Origin: Betaproteobacteria bacterium
GTDB lineage: Bacteria > Pseudomonadota > Gammaproteobacteria > Burkholderiales > Casimicrobiaceae
Length of the DNA: 8,532 bases
Assembly (NCBI GenBank): GCA_005888865.1
Contig: VBCL01000074.1
Span: 1-8,532 of the forward strand
Direction of reading: 5' to 3'
Shown: positions 1 to 6,190 of the stretch, piece by piece
Position numbering within the stretch: position 1 is the stretch's first letter
How the letters are laid out: the number at the start of each line of letters is the position of its first letter
Notes under the pieces: model-generated
What the model saw: only the letters and a program-made list of their open reading frames with translations
What the model was told of the DNA's origin: nothing
Databases searched by the model: none
Position numbers and translations under genes: made by a program

Positions 1-370
1 CCAGCAGCCGGCCGGCGAGGCTCACCTGCGTGGACAGCCGTGCGCCCTTGGTGCCGATCGGATCCTTGATCACCTGCACCAGCAGCGATTGGCCCTCGTG
101 CAGGATGCGCTCGATCGGCTTGGTTTCGTGACCGTTCTGGCGGTGCTCCCAGATGTCGGCGATGTGCAGAAACGCCGCGCGCTCCAGGCCGATCTCGACG
201 AACGCCGATTGCATTCCGGGCAGCACCCGGGCGACGCGGCCGACGTAGATGTTACCGACCAGTCCACGCGCTGACACGCGCTCGATGTGCAGCTCCTGCA
301 CGATGCTCTGCTCGAGCACCGCCACCCGCGTTTCCTGCGGCGTCACGTTGATGAGGATTTCGTTGGCCAC
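1..370 (-). CDS. rng: Ribonuclease G, N-terminal part (cut by window edge)
   Basis: Minus-strand reading gives 123 residues beginning VANEILINVTPQETRVAVLE, the characteristic RNase E/G opening. It continues into the S1 RNA-binding domain (VGNIYVGRVARVLPGMQSAF at about residues 40-59, then FVEIGLERAAFLHIADI) and ends at ARLSTQVSLAGRLL, so the catalytic DNase I-like and Zn-link regions lie outside the window. RNase G is a cytoplasmic endoribonuclease that matures the 5' end of 16S rRNA and takes part in mRNA decay. I chose a GTG start at 370, because it gives the normal family N-terminus and no in-frame ATG or clear Shine-Dalgarno sequence is visible. It begins 8 nt after the maf stop codon and is probably translated by coupling. 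RNase E is the alternative, but the maf-rng order favours RNase G. Confidence 0.93.
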   Translation of the reverse strand, partial: MANEILINVTPQETRVAVLEQSIVQELHIERVSARGLVGNIYVGRVARVLPGMQSAFVEIGLERAAFLHIADIWEHRQNGHETKPIERILHEGQSLLVQVIKDPIGTKGARLSTQVSLAGRLL

Positions 371-378
371 CGGGTCGA

Positions 379-1014
379 TCAGAGCACGGTAAAGCCGATC
401 CGCGACAGGATCTCGGCGGTCTCGAACAGCGGCAGGCCCATCACGCCCGAATAGCTGCCGTCGAGATGTTGCACAAACGCGGCAGCCTTGCCCTGGATTG
501 CGTAACTGCCGGCCTTGTCGAACGGTTCACCGGTCGCAATGTAGCGCTCGATTTCATCTTTCGGAATCACGCGAAAGGTGACGCGCGAGCTCGAGACGGC
601 TTGCACGAGCTGTGCCTGCCAGCGGATCGCCACGGCGGTGAGGACCTCGTGCGTGCGTCCCGAGAGCGCGCTTAGCATCGCGATCGCGTCGGCCGCGTCG
701 CGCGGCTTGCCCAGCACCGCACCTTCGAGCACGACTTCGGTGTCGGCGCTGAGCACCGGTTTCGGGGCCAGGGCACGCCTGCTCATTCGATGCCAGCCGA
801 CCGACGCCTTGAGCCGTGCGATGCGTTTCACGTATTCGAGCGGCGCCTCGTCCTTGCGTGGCGCTTCGATGATGTCCTGTTCGCGCCCCGGCGCTTCGCG
901 CAGCAGCAATTCGGTGAACTCGACGCCGAGCTGGCGCAGCAGCTCCTGCCGGCGCGGGCTCTTCGAGGCGAGATACACCGAGGGGCGCTCGGTGAGCAGG
1001 AACGGGTCGTTCAT
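379..1014 (-). CDS. maf: Maf-family nucleotide pyrophosphatase, YhdE-type (dTTP/UTP)
   Basis: The protein has 211 residues. Maf proteins hydrolyse non-canonical or excess nucleoside triphosphates to monophosphate and pyrophosphate, and the YhdE branch prefers dTTP and UTP. Visible motifs are LASKSPRRQELL (15-26, the SxxR substrate loop), SADTEVV (89-95, with D91 as the expected catalytic aspartate), LGKP (101-104) and DKAGSYAIQG (166-175, the signature of the dTTP/UTP group). GSYSGVMGLPLFET follows near residues 186-199. The YceF-type (7-methyl-GTP) signatures are absent. The C-terminal loop has G where many YhdE proteins have N, which I recall as common in betaproteobacteria. The ATG overlaps the rlmH stop by four bases (ATGA), so translation is probably coupled. 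No Shine-Dalgarno sequence is apparent. Confidence 0.95.
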   Translation of the reverse strand: MNDPFLLTERPSVYLASKSPRRQELLRQLGVEFTELLLREAPGREQDIIEAPRKDEAPLEYVKRIARLKASVGWHRMSRRALAPKPVLSADTEVVLEGAVLGKPRDAADAIAMLSALSGRTHEVLTAVAIRWQAQLVQAVSSSRVTFRVIPKDEIERYIATGEPFDKAGSYAIQGKAAAFVQHLDGSYSGVMGLPLFETAEILSRIGFTVL

Positions 1015-1478
1015 TCGCGGTGGTAGGGATGGCCCTGCAGAATGCTCGCCGCGCGATAGAGTTGTTCTGCGAGCAGAACCCGCGCGAGTCCGTGCGGCAA
1101 TGTCAGCGCCGAAAGCGCCATTATGACATCGGCATCGCGCTTGACCACCTCCGCGATTCCGTCGGCGCTACCGATGACGAAGGCGATCGCTTCCGCGCGA
1201 TCGCGCCACGTGCGCAGCCGCTCGGCGAAGCGCGCTGTCGTCCACGCTTCCCCGCGCTCGTCGAGCGCGATGAGGCGCCAGTCTTTTGTCGCCGCGACAA
1301 TCCGGCGCGCTTCCGCCGCGAGAATCTGGGGAACGCTCCGACCGCGACCGCGGGGCTCGGGCTTCACTTCGAGCAGTTCCAGCGCAAACTCGCGCGGCAT
1401 GCGCCGCGCGTAGTCGTCGAAGGCGGCATCGACCCACGCGGGCATGCGCACTCCGAGCGCGACGATGCGGAGCTTCAT
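1011..1478 (-). CDS. rlmH: 23S rRNA pseudouridine-1915 N3-methyltransferase RlmH
   Basis: The protein has 155 residues, the normal length for this small SPOUT methyltransferase. RlmH uses S-adenosylmethionine to methylate pseudouridine 1915 in helix 69 of 23S rRNA in assembled 70S ribosomes. The sequence shows ALDERG (71-76), the cofactor-loop segment FVIGSADG (100-107, where G is more usual than S in IGGADG), and the C-terminal knot LTLPHGLARVLLAEQLYRA (125-143) ending GHPYHRE, the hallmark of the family. It starts at ATG 1478, 52 nt downstream of the rsfS stop, and its end overlaps the maf start. No ribosome binding site of note precedes it. Neighbours rsfS and rng also act on ribosomes or rRNA. 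Confidence 0.96.
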   Translation of the reverse strand: MKLRIVALGVRMPAWVDAAFDDYARRMPREFALELLEVKPEPRGRGRSVPQILAAEARRIVAATKDWRLIALDERGEAWTTARFAERLRTWRDRAEAIAFVIGSADGIAEVVKRDADVIMALSALTLPHGLARVLLAEQLYRAASILQGHPYHRE

Positions 1479-1514
1479 GAGCGTTTGACCCGGTACGGAT
1501 GTAAAGCGCGGGAC

Positions 1515-1530
1515 CGGGCGACGCCGCCCG
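1515..1530 (-). other. Small GC stem-loop directly after the rsfS stop codon
   Basis: CGGGCG (1515-1520) and CGCCCG (1525-1530) pair perfectly around a four-base loop, abutting the rsfS TAA at 1531-1533. No T-tract follows on the minus strand, so it does not look like an intrinsic terminator. It might protect a processed 3' end or limit ribosome run-on before rlmH. In DNA this GC-rich, a 6-bp stem can arise by chance. Confidence 0.3.
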
Positions 1531-1890
1531 TTACGCCGGCGCCGTCGCCTTTACGCGCGGACCGCGCTTGACCGGTGTCCACAACTCTTCGAGGTTGTAG
1601 TACGCGCGGGTGGCGGGCTGCATGATGTGCACGACGATGTCGCCGCCGTCGACCAGCACCCACTCGCCCGATTGCTCGCCTTCGATGCCGGTAATCGTCG
1701 CGCCCGCCCCCTTGAGCGCATCACGCACGTGATTCGAGAGCGCCTTCACCTGTCGTGGAGATTCGGCGGTGGCGATGATCAGCGTGTCGTAAAGGCTGGT
1801 CAGCTTGCGGACATCGAGGACGGTGATGTCGCGGGCTTTGATGTCTTCGAGGGCGGCGACGGCGGTTTTCTGGATCTTGTTAAGACGCAT
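1531..1890 (-). CDS. rsfS: Ribosome silencing factor RsfS (Iojap/DUF143)
   Basis: The protein has 119 residues from ATG 1890. A longer frame extends upstream to 1986, but it would overlap nadD by over 100 bases and adds a non-conserved arginine-rich head, so MRLNKIQKTAVAALEDIKAR is taken as the true start. RsfS binds ribosomal protein uL14 (L14) on the large subunit and blocks subunit joining in stationary phase or starvation. Conserved features are DTLIIATAESPRQVKA (35-50), EGEQSGEWVLVDGGDIVVH (70-88) and YYNLEELW (97-104). The start overlaps the end of nadD by 11 bases, which implies translational coupling. The nadD-rsfS pair is very widely conserved. Confidence 0.95.
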   Translation of the reverse strand: MRLNKIQKTAVAALEDIKARDITVLDVRKLTSLYDTLIIATAESPRQVKALSNHVRDALKGAGATITGIEGEQSGEWVLVDGGDIVVHIMQPATRAYYNLEELWTPVKRGPRVKATAPA

Positions 1891-2560
1891 CCTGGGGCCG
1901 ATACAATTGGTTGCGATCAATATAGTCCAGAACCGCTGCGGGAAGCAAACCGCGCGCTTGCTCGCGGCCCGCCGTCCCGAGCGCAAGTGCGGCGCGGATC
2001 GCGCGCGCTTCGATCGGCTGCGGCGTTATCGCCACGCGCACGATCGATCCGGCGAGTGTGCGTTCCAGGCGTGCGGTGTCGGTCGTGAGCCGACGCTCCC
2101 AATGTACCTGTAGAGGAGCGGGCAGGCCGGCGTCGGTCGGCGCCGCGCCCGGACGCTCGACGACGACGAAATGTGCCAGTGCGAACAGACGCTCCCAATG
2201 CCACCATTGAGCGAGACCGGCGAAGGCATCGGCGCCGATCAGCACCGCGAGCGGTAGCGCCGGCTGCTCCGAATGCAGCTCTTCGAGCGTCGTGACGGTG
2301 TAGCTCGGTCCTGCGCGAGCGATCTCGCGCGGGTCTGCAGTGAGACCGGCGAATTCGGCGCAGCCCAACGCCGTCATGGCGAACCGATGCTCGGCGGAGG
2401 CGACCGGCGGCGGGCGATGCGGTGGAATGCTGGCAGGAATGAGACGGACCTCCGACAACGAGAACGCCGTCCTGACGTCGGCGGCGAGGCGCAGATGGCC
2501 GTAGTGAATCGGGTCGAAGGTGCCGCCCAGAATCGCCAGCACCCGGAGCGCGCGCGTCAT
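1880..2560 (-). CDS. nadD: Nicotinate-nucleotide adenylyltransferase NadD
   Basis: The protein has 226 residues. NadD transfers AMP from ATP to nicotinate mononucleotide, giving nicotinate adenine dinucleotide in cytoplasmic NAD synthesis. The nucleotidyltransferase core is clear: GGTFDPIHYGH (12-22, with the catalytic HxGH-type histidines), PASIPPHRPPP (42-52), GPSYTVTTLEEL (84-95), IGADAF..L..WWHWERL (108-125), and the C-terminal LPAAVLDYIDRNQLY (206-220). The second signature, normally ISxTxIR near the C-terminus, reads IEARAIR (183-189). The final arginine is kept but the two hydroxyl residues are missing. It starts at ATG 2560 without a visible Shine-Dalgarno sequence, 48 nt downstream of the antiporter stop, and overlaps rsfS by 11 nt. 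Confidence 0.94.
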   Translation of the reverse strand: MTRALRVLAILGGTFDPIHYGHLRLAADVRTAFSLSEVRLIPASIPPHRPPPVASAEHRFAMTALGCAEFAGLTADPREIARAGPSYTVTTLEELHSEQPALPLAVLIGADAFAGLAQWWHWERLFALAHFVVVERPGAAPTDAGLPAPLQVHWERRLTTDTARLERTLAGSIVRVAITPQPIEARAIRAALALGTAGREQARGLLPAAVLDYIDRNQLYRPQDAS

Positions 2561-2608
2561 CGCGGCAGGTACGGCGCGCGGTGCATCCGTGGGACCGCGA
2601 AGGCCGAG

Positions 2609-4222
2609 TCAGCGGGCATGGCGAGCAGGGCCCGCGACCAGCGCCTCGACGTGATCGAGATCGGACTGAATGATGCGCAGCACTTCATCGTTGATCACCT
2701 CCGTGTCACGCAATTGCATGAGCTCCGCGCGCTCCGCGCGCAACGCGGCCAGTCGCAGCCGCCGCTCTGCTTGGTGTGCGGCGTCGATGCGGCTCCGCCG
2801 TTCCGCATTGGCCGAGTGGTGCCGGGCGCGGCGCTCGTACTCCTCGAGCAGTGCCCGCGCATACGCCACTTCACCGGGCTCGGAGAGCCGAAGCAACTCC
2901 TGCCGGATCGCCAACGCAGCGGCCTGCGCCGTGGCGAGACGCGCCGCACGCTCTTCGCGCTGGGCGATGCCATCGCCGCGAATCTCCAGCCAGCGGATCA
3001 GCCACGGCAGAGTGAGTCCGTTGAAGAGGAGCGTGATCACGATCACCGCCGAGGCGAGCAGGATGAGGAGCTCGCGCCCCGGGAATGGCGCGCCCGTCGC
3101 GGTGGCGAGCGGAATAGACAGCGCAGCAGCCAGCGTTACCGAGCCGCGGATGCCGGCCCAGCCGACCACGAAGATCGCGCGTGGAGCCTGAAAGCCCTCG
3201 CGCTCACGGACGCGTCGCGACAAGAGCGGTGGCAGATACGCTGCGGGATAGACCCACGCCATGCGGAGCAGGATCACCGCCGCGCTGAGCCCTAATCCGA
3301 GCAACACCAGGTTCAACGCGTTCGCCTCGGGAACCCGCTCGACGACCGCATGCAAACCGACGCCGAGCAGCAGGAACACCAGCCCGTTGAAGACGTAGGT
3401 GAGCATCGTCCAGACCTCCCACGCGTGGGTGCGCGTGGCGACGTCGACGCGTCGCGAGTCGTCGACGCCGGCGTAAAGCCCGGCCCCGACCACCGCGAGA
3501 ATGCCGCCCAGTCCCAGCGACTCCGCGGCGAGATACGCGGCGTAGGGCGTCAGGAGCGAAATCACCGTCTGTATGGTCGGGTCGCCGATGCAGAAGCGCA
3601 CCAGACGACCACGCAGCTTTCCGATCGCCCATGCCAGCGCGAGGCCGACTGCGAAGCCGCCGCCCGATACCGCAACAAGCTGCAGCGCGCCGTTGCTCCA
3701 GCTGAATGCGCCTGTGACTACCGCTGCCACTGCGAACTTGAAAGCCACGAGCCCCGACGCGTCGTTGATCAGGCTCTCGCCGTTCAGGATCGTCGTCATG
3801 CGCGCGGGCACCTTGAGTTTTTCCGTCACGGCGCTGACCGCGACCGCGTCGGTCGGAGAGATCACGGCGCCCAAGGCGAACGCTGCGGCGAGCGGCAGCG
3901 AGGGGAAGAGCCAGTGCACCAGATAGCCGACTGCGACGACGGTGAGCAGCACGAGGCCGAACGCGAGCAGCAGCACCGGTCTCAGCACGCCGAGCAGGTC
4001 GCGTTTGGGAATGACCCAGGCTTCTGCGAAAAGAAGCGGTGGAATGAACAACAGGAAAAATACGTCGGGCGGTACCTCGAGCGACTCGAACAGCGGCAGA
4101 AACGACAATCCGATGCCCGCCGCCACCTGCAATATCGGCAGCGGCACGGGCACCAGCTTGCCGAGGGCACCGACCAGCGCCACCGCGAGCAACAACCCGA
4201 GAGTGATCTCGATGATTCCCAT
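2609..4222 (-). CDS. CPA1-family Na+/H+ antiporter
   Basis: The protein has 537 residues with about 12 hydrophobic segments over residues 1-412, then a charged cytoplasmic tail. It should exchange cytoplasmic Na+ (or K+) for external H+ at the inner membrane, serving pH and salt homeostasis. Family marks are LLFIPPLLFAEAW (57-69), ISPTDAVAV (121-129), GESLINDASGL (148-158, with the CPA1 ion-binding N153-D154 pair), DPTIQT (214-219) and GWAGIRGSVTLA (354-365, with the conserved R359). The tail (about 415-530) is rich in A, E and R and probably coiled-coil; part of it (RAERAE) is encoded by two tandem 9-bp copies at 2722-2739. The length matches the bacterial CPA1 subfamily. No Shine-Dalgarno sequence precedes the ATG. 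Ion preference cannot be read from the sequence. Confidence 0.92.
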   Translation of the reverse strand: MGIIEITLGLLLAVALVGALGKLVPVPLPILQVAAGIGLSFLPLFESLEVPPDVFFLLFIPPLLFAEAWVIPKRDLLGVLRPVLLLAFGLVLLTVVAVGYLVHWLFPSLPLAAAFALGAVISPTDAVAVSAVTEKLKVPARMTTILNGESLINDASGLVAFKFAVAAVVTGAFSWSNGALQLVAVSGGGFAVGLALAWAIGKLRGRLVRFCIGDPTIQTVISLLTPYAAYLAAESLGLGGILAVVGAGLYAGVDDSRRVDVATRTHAWEVWTMLTYVFNGLVFLLLGVGLHAVVERVPEANALNLVLLGLGLSAAVILLRMAWVYPAAYLPPLLSRRVREREGFQAPRAIFVVGWAGIRGSVTLAAALSIPLATATGAPFPGRELLILLASAVIVITLLFNGLTLPWLIRWLEIRGDGIAQREERAARLATAQAAALAIRQELLRLSEPGEVAYARALLEEYERRARHHSANAERRSRIDAAHQAERRLRLAALRAERAELMQLRDTEVINDEVLRIIQSDLDHVEALVAGPARHAR

Positions 4223-4228
4223 TTCGCT

Positions 4229-4234
4229 ATTCTA
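4229..4234 (-). promoter_or_regulatory. Possible -10 element of the antiporter gene
   Basis: On the minus strand TAGAAT lies six bases before the antiporter ATG at 4222, one mismatch from the sigma-70 consensus. Transcription would begin at or next to the ATG, giving a leaderless or nearly leaderless mRNA, which fits the absence of a Shine-Dalgarno sequence. No good -35 box is present 16-18 bases upstream, so this is tentative. Confidence 0.25.
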
Positions 4235-4284
4235 CCCGGGCGCGATGGGCTCGCCGCCGCGCGCAGCCGGTTAGGTTCCTTTGT

Positions 4285-4857
4285 TCAGAACCGGGATCCG
4301 GGCGCCGCGAGAAACGCGACTTCTTCAGGTGTCGAAGGGCGACCGAGGATCGCATTGCGATGCGGAAAGCGGCCGAAGAGCCGGATCACTGCGGCGTGCC
4401 GTTCCGCCCACGGAAGCGGGTCGGCAAGGCCTGTCTCCTCGCGCAGCCGGCGGAACAGCGCGAGCGATTGCTCTTGCGCGTACGCTGACTCGGCGTGCGC
4501 GTATGGCAGGTACACGAACCACCGCTCGAGAGACGCGAGCGCGCGATCCTCGCCGCGCGCGACCATATCTTCCGCGATGGCAAGCGCCTGTGTGTCGCCC
4601 GCGAAGGCGCGCGGCGAATCGCGGAAGCTGTTGCGTGTGAACTGGTCGAGCAGCAGGATTCGTGCGAGTGCGCCGCGCGGCGAGGCCCAGTCGGCGAACC
4701 CGCCCGCGAGCGCGGTCTCGATCGCGACGCCGAACCGGGCCCAGATCTCGGCATCGAACGCCGGATCCTTGCGAAACCAGACGCTGCGGCTCACTCCATG
4801 CTCGGGCGTGCCGGGTCGTCCGAACCAGAATTCGAGAATCTCTTCCTGCATTGGCAT
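4285..4857 (-). CDS. DUF924 family protein of unknown function
   Basis: The protein has 190 residues from ATG 4857. It matches what I know of the DUF924 family, a soluble, largely helical (TPR-like) protein whose function is not established to my knowledge. Recognisable conserved stretches are EEILEFWFG (5-13), ILLLDQFTRNSFRDSPRAFA (67-86), ERWFVYLPYAHAES (111-124) and HAAVIRLFGRFPHRNAILGR (154-173), followed by STPEE. No signal peptide or membrane segment is seen. The frame could begin at GTG 4890, but that codon sits upstream of the predicted transcription start and its extra residues are not family-like; ATG 4851 is also possible. The gene ends 62 nt before the antiporter start on the same strand and is divergent from the MFS gene. 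Confidence 0.85.
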   Translation of the reverse strand: MPMQEEILEFWFGRPGTPEHGVSRSVWFRKDPAFDAEIWARFGVAIETALAGGFADWASPRGALARILLLDQFTRNSFRDSPRAFAGDTQALAIAEDMVARGEDRALASLERWFVYLPYAHAESAYAQEQSLALFRRLREETGLADPLPWAERHAAVIRLFGRFPHRNAILGRPSTPEEVAFLAAPGSRF

Positions 4858-4890
4858 GAGTAGCGAGGCTCGCCCGGGGCGACTGATCAC

Positions 4891-4899
4891 TGATATAGT
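4891..4899 (+). promoter_or_regulatory. Candidate extended -10 promoter for the MFS operon
   Basis: TGATATAGT contains the TGn extension and the hexamer TATAGT (one mismatch from TATAAT). No convincing -35 is found 17 bases upstream, as expected for an extended -10 promoter. The predicted start near 4906 gives a leader of about 59 nt before ATG 4965. The direct repeat ACTGAT (4882-4887 and 4889-4894) and the CACT/AGTG inverted arms (4888-4891 and 4897-4900) surround it and could be an operator. Confidence 0.4.
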
Positions 4900-4920
4900 G
4901 CCACGCGTTCGCTATTGCAA
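4892..4920 (-). promoter_or_regulatory. Candidate sigma-70 promoter for the DUF924 gene
   Basis: On the minus strand TTGCAA (4920-4915), a 17-base spacer and TATATC (4897-4892) match the consensus at 4/6 and 4/6 with ideal spacing. The predicted start near 4885 gives a leader of about 28 nt to ATG 4857, which supports that start over GTG 4890. The -10 box overlaps the plus-strand -10 listed separately. Confidence 0.4.
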
Positions 4921-4933
4921 GTCGAAAGTCGTG

Positions 4934-4957
4934 ACCTCGCCCCGCTGGGTGCGAGGT
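4934..4957 (+). promoter_or_regulatory. Leader hairpin that pairs the Shine-Dalgarno sequence of the MFS gene
   Basis: ACCTCGC (4934-4940) is the exact reverse complement of GCGAGGT (4951-4957). CCC (4941-4943) can also pair with GGG (4947-4949), leaving a GCT loop and one bulged T at 4950. The 3' arm contains GAGG (4953-4956), the ribosome binding site of ATG 4965, so folding would hide it. The 5' arm copies the ACCTC core of the 16S anti-Shine-Dalgarno sequence. This is visible base pairing; a regulatory role is inferred. Confidence 0.5.
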
Positions 4958-4964
4958 GCTGCCG

Positions 4965-6164
4965 ATGCGCACTTCCTATCGCGATATCTTCCTGCTCGCC
5001 TGCTGTCAGGCGTTGCTGCTGGTCAACAACTCCGCGTTGATCGCGATGAACGGTCTGGTCGGATACGCACTGGCCGCGAACAAGGCGCTGGCCACGGCCG
5101 GCGTCACCACTTTCGTGCTTGGCTCCGCGGTCGCCGCGATGCCGGCCGCGCTGTGGATGGCGAAAGTCGGTCGGCGTCGTGGCTTCATGACCGGCTCGGC
5201 GGTCGCCATCATCGGCAGCGGTACTTGCGCGCTGGCGCTCGCGCTGTCGAGCTTCGCGCTCTTCTGCGTCGGTACCGCGCTTGTCGGGGTCTACACCGCC
5301 TTCGGGCTGCAATATCGCTTTGCTGCCGCCGAAGTCGCCTCGCCTGATTTCAAAGCGAAGGCGATTTCGCTGGTGCTGGCCGGCGGCATCGCGGGCGGCT
5401 TTCTTGGCCCCGAAGCGAGCCGTTGGGGCAGGGACCTGCTGCCGGTACCGTTTCTCGGGTCGTTCCTCATCCTCGCCGTCATCGCGGTCTGCGCGCTGGC
5501 GGTGCAGTCGCGGGTTCGTGTTCCGATGCCCGCGCTCGCCGAGTCCGGCGGCGGCAGACCGCTCTCCGAGATCGCGTCGCAGCCCGTGTTTGTCGTCGCG
5601 GCGATCGCCGCGGCGCTGGGTTACGGCGTCATGAATCTGCTGATGACCGCGACGCCGCTGGCGATGAGCTTCTGCAACCATCCTTACGCTGCGGCGGCGT
5701 TCGTGATCGAATGGCACGTCGTCGGAATGTATGCGCCCGGATTTTTCACAGGGAGCGTGATCCAGCGTTACGGCGCGCTCAGAGTGATCATCTCCGGCTC
5801 GTTGCTCGCTGCAGCCGCCGTCGGTGTGGCGCTTGCCGGCAATCAGATCGGCCACTTCTGGGCGGCGCTGGGGTTGCTCGGCATCGGATGGAATCTCATG
5901 TACACCGGAGGAACGACGCTCCTGACCGACGCCTATACGCCCAGGGACAAGGCGAAGACGCAAGGACTCAACGACTTCATCGTCTTCGCCGTGATGGGCG
6001 TCTCGTCGCTGTCGTCGGGTGCGCTGATCGATGCGGCCGGTTGGGAGCGCATGAACGCGGTGGCGCTGCCGTTCATCGCGATCGTGGCCCTCGCTGCGAT
6101 GTGGTTTGGTGCGCTTCGCCGCAGGCAGCGCGCCGGAGGTCCGGCGCGCCCCAAGGCGAGCTGA
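4965..6164 (+). CDS. MFS transporter, probably organic-acid or small-solute permease
   Basis: The protein has 399 residues with about 12 predicted membrane helices and no cleavable signal, so it belongs in the inner membrane. A motif-A-like loop is seen between helices 2 and 3 (MAKVGRRRGFM, 65-75), and a glycine-rich segment resembling antiporter motif C lies in helix 5 (LAGGIAGGFLGPE, 138-150). A hydrophilic centre (about 181-206, SRVRVPMPALAESGGGRPL) splits the two six-helix halves, and the basic tail RRRQRAGGPARPKAS ends it. I chose ATG 4965 because GAGG lies 8 bases upstream; the frame-internal GTG at 4956 overlaps that site. The substrate cannot be read from the sequence. The hydratase gene 26 nt downstream and the nearby CoA-transferase suggest uptake of the carboxylic acid that they process. 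Confidence 0.85.
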   Translation: MRTSYRDIFLLACCQALLLVNNSALIAMNGLVGYALAANKALATAGVTTFVLGSAVAAMPAALWMAKVGRRRGFMTGSAVAIIGSGTCALALALSSFALFCVGTALVGVYTAFGLQYRFAAAEVASPDFKAKAISLVLAGGIAGGFLGPEASRWGRDLLPVPFLGSFLILAVIAVCALAVQSRVRVPMPALAESGGGRPLSEIASQPVFVVAAIAAALGYGVMNLLMTATPLAMSFCNHPYAAAAFVIEWHVVGMYAPGFFTGSVIQRYGALRVIISGSLLAAAAVGVALAGNQIGHFWAALGLLGIGWNLMYTGGTTLLTDAYTPRDKAKTQGLNDFIVFAVMGVSSLSSGALIDAAGWERMNAVALPFIAIVALAAMWFGALRRRQRAGGPARPKAS

Positions 6165-6177
6165 CACGGCGCTTGGC

Positions 6178-6188
6178 GGAAGGAAAGG
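6178..6188 (+). promoter_or_regulatory. Strong ribosome binding site of the hydratase gene
   Basis: The purine run GGAAGGAAAGG contains AAGGA, six bases before ATG 6191. It is the best Shine-Dalgarno sequence in the window. It fixes the start codon of the hydratase within a frame that stays open far upstream inside the MFS gene. Confidence 0.7.
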
Positions 6189-6190
6189 CG

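Noticed and set aside
1064..1079. Inverted repeat GTTCTGC-GA-GCAGAAC
   Set aside because: It encodes the invariant LLAEQ of the RlmH knot and sits mid-gene. It does not match a known operator such as a LexA box, so coding constraint plus chance is enough.
1891..1986. Extended N-terminus for rsfS starting at 1986
   Set aside because: It would deepen the overlap with nadD to over 100 bases and add residues absent from the RsfS family.
3438..3469. Cluster of CGTCGACG-type palindromes in the antiporter gene
   Set aside because: Self-complementary CG-rich words are frequent in this base composition, and they encode a D/R/V-rich loop with no other sign of function.
4858..4890. Upstream GTG start for the DUF924 gene at 4890
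   Set aside because: It would lie before the predicted transcription start (about 4885), and the extra residues MISRPGRASLL are not family-like.
3350..5347. A 665-codon open frame on the plus strand opposite the antiporter and DUF924 genes, running into the MFS gene
   Set aside because: It is a mirror frame of high-GC coding DNA: rich in R, Q, H and E, no family motif, and it crosses three well-supported genes.
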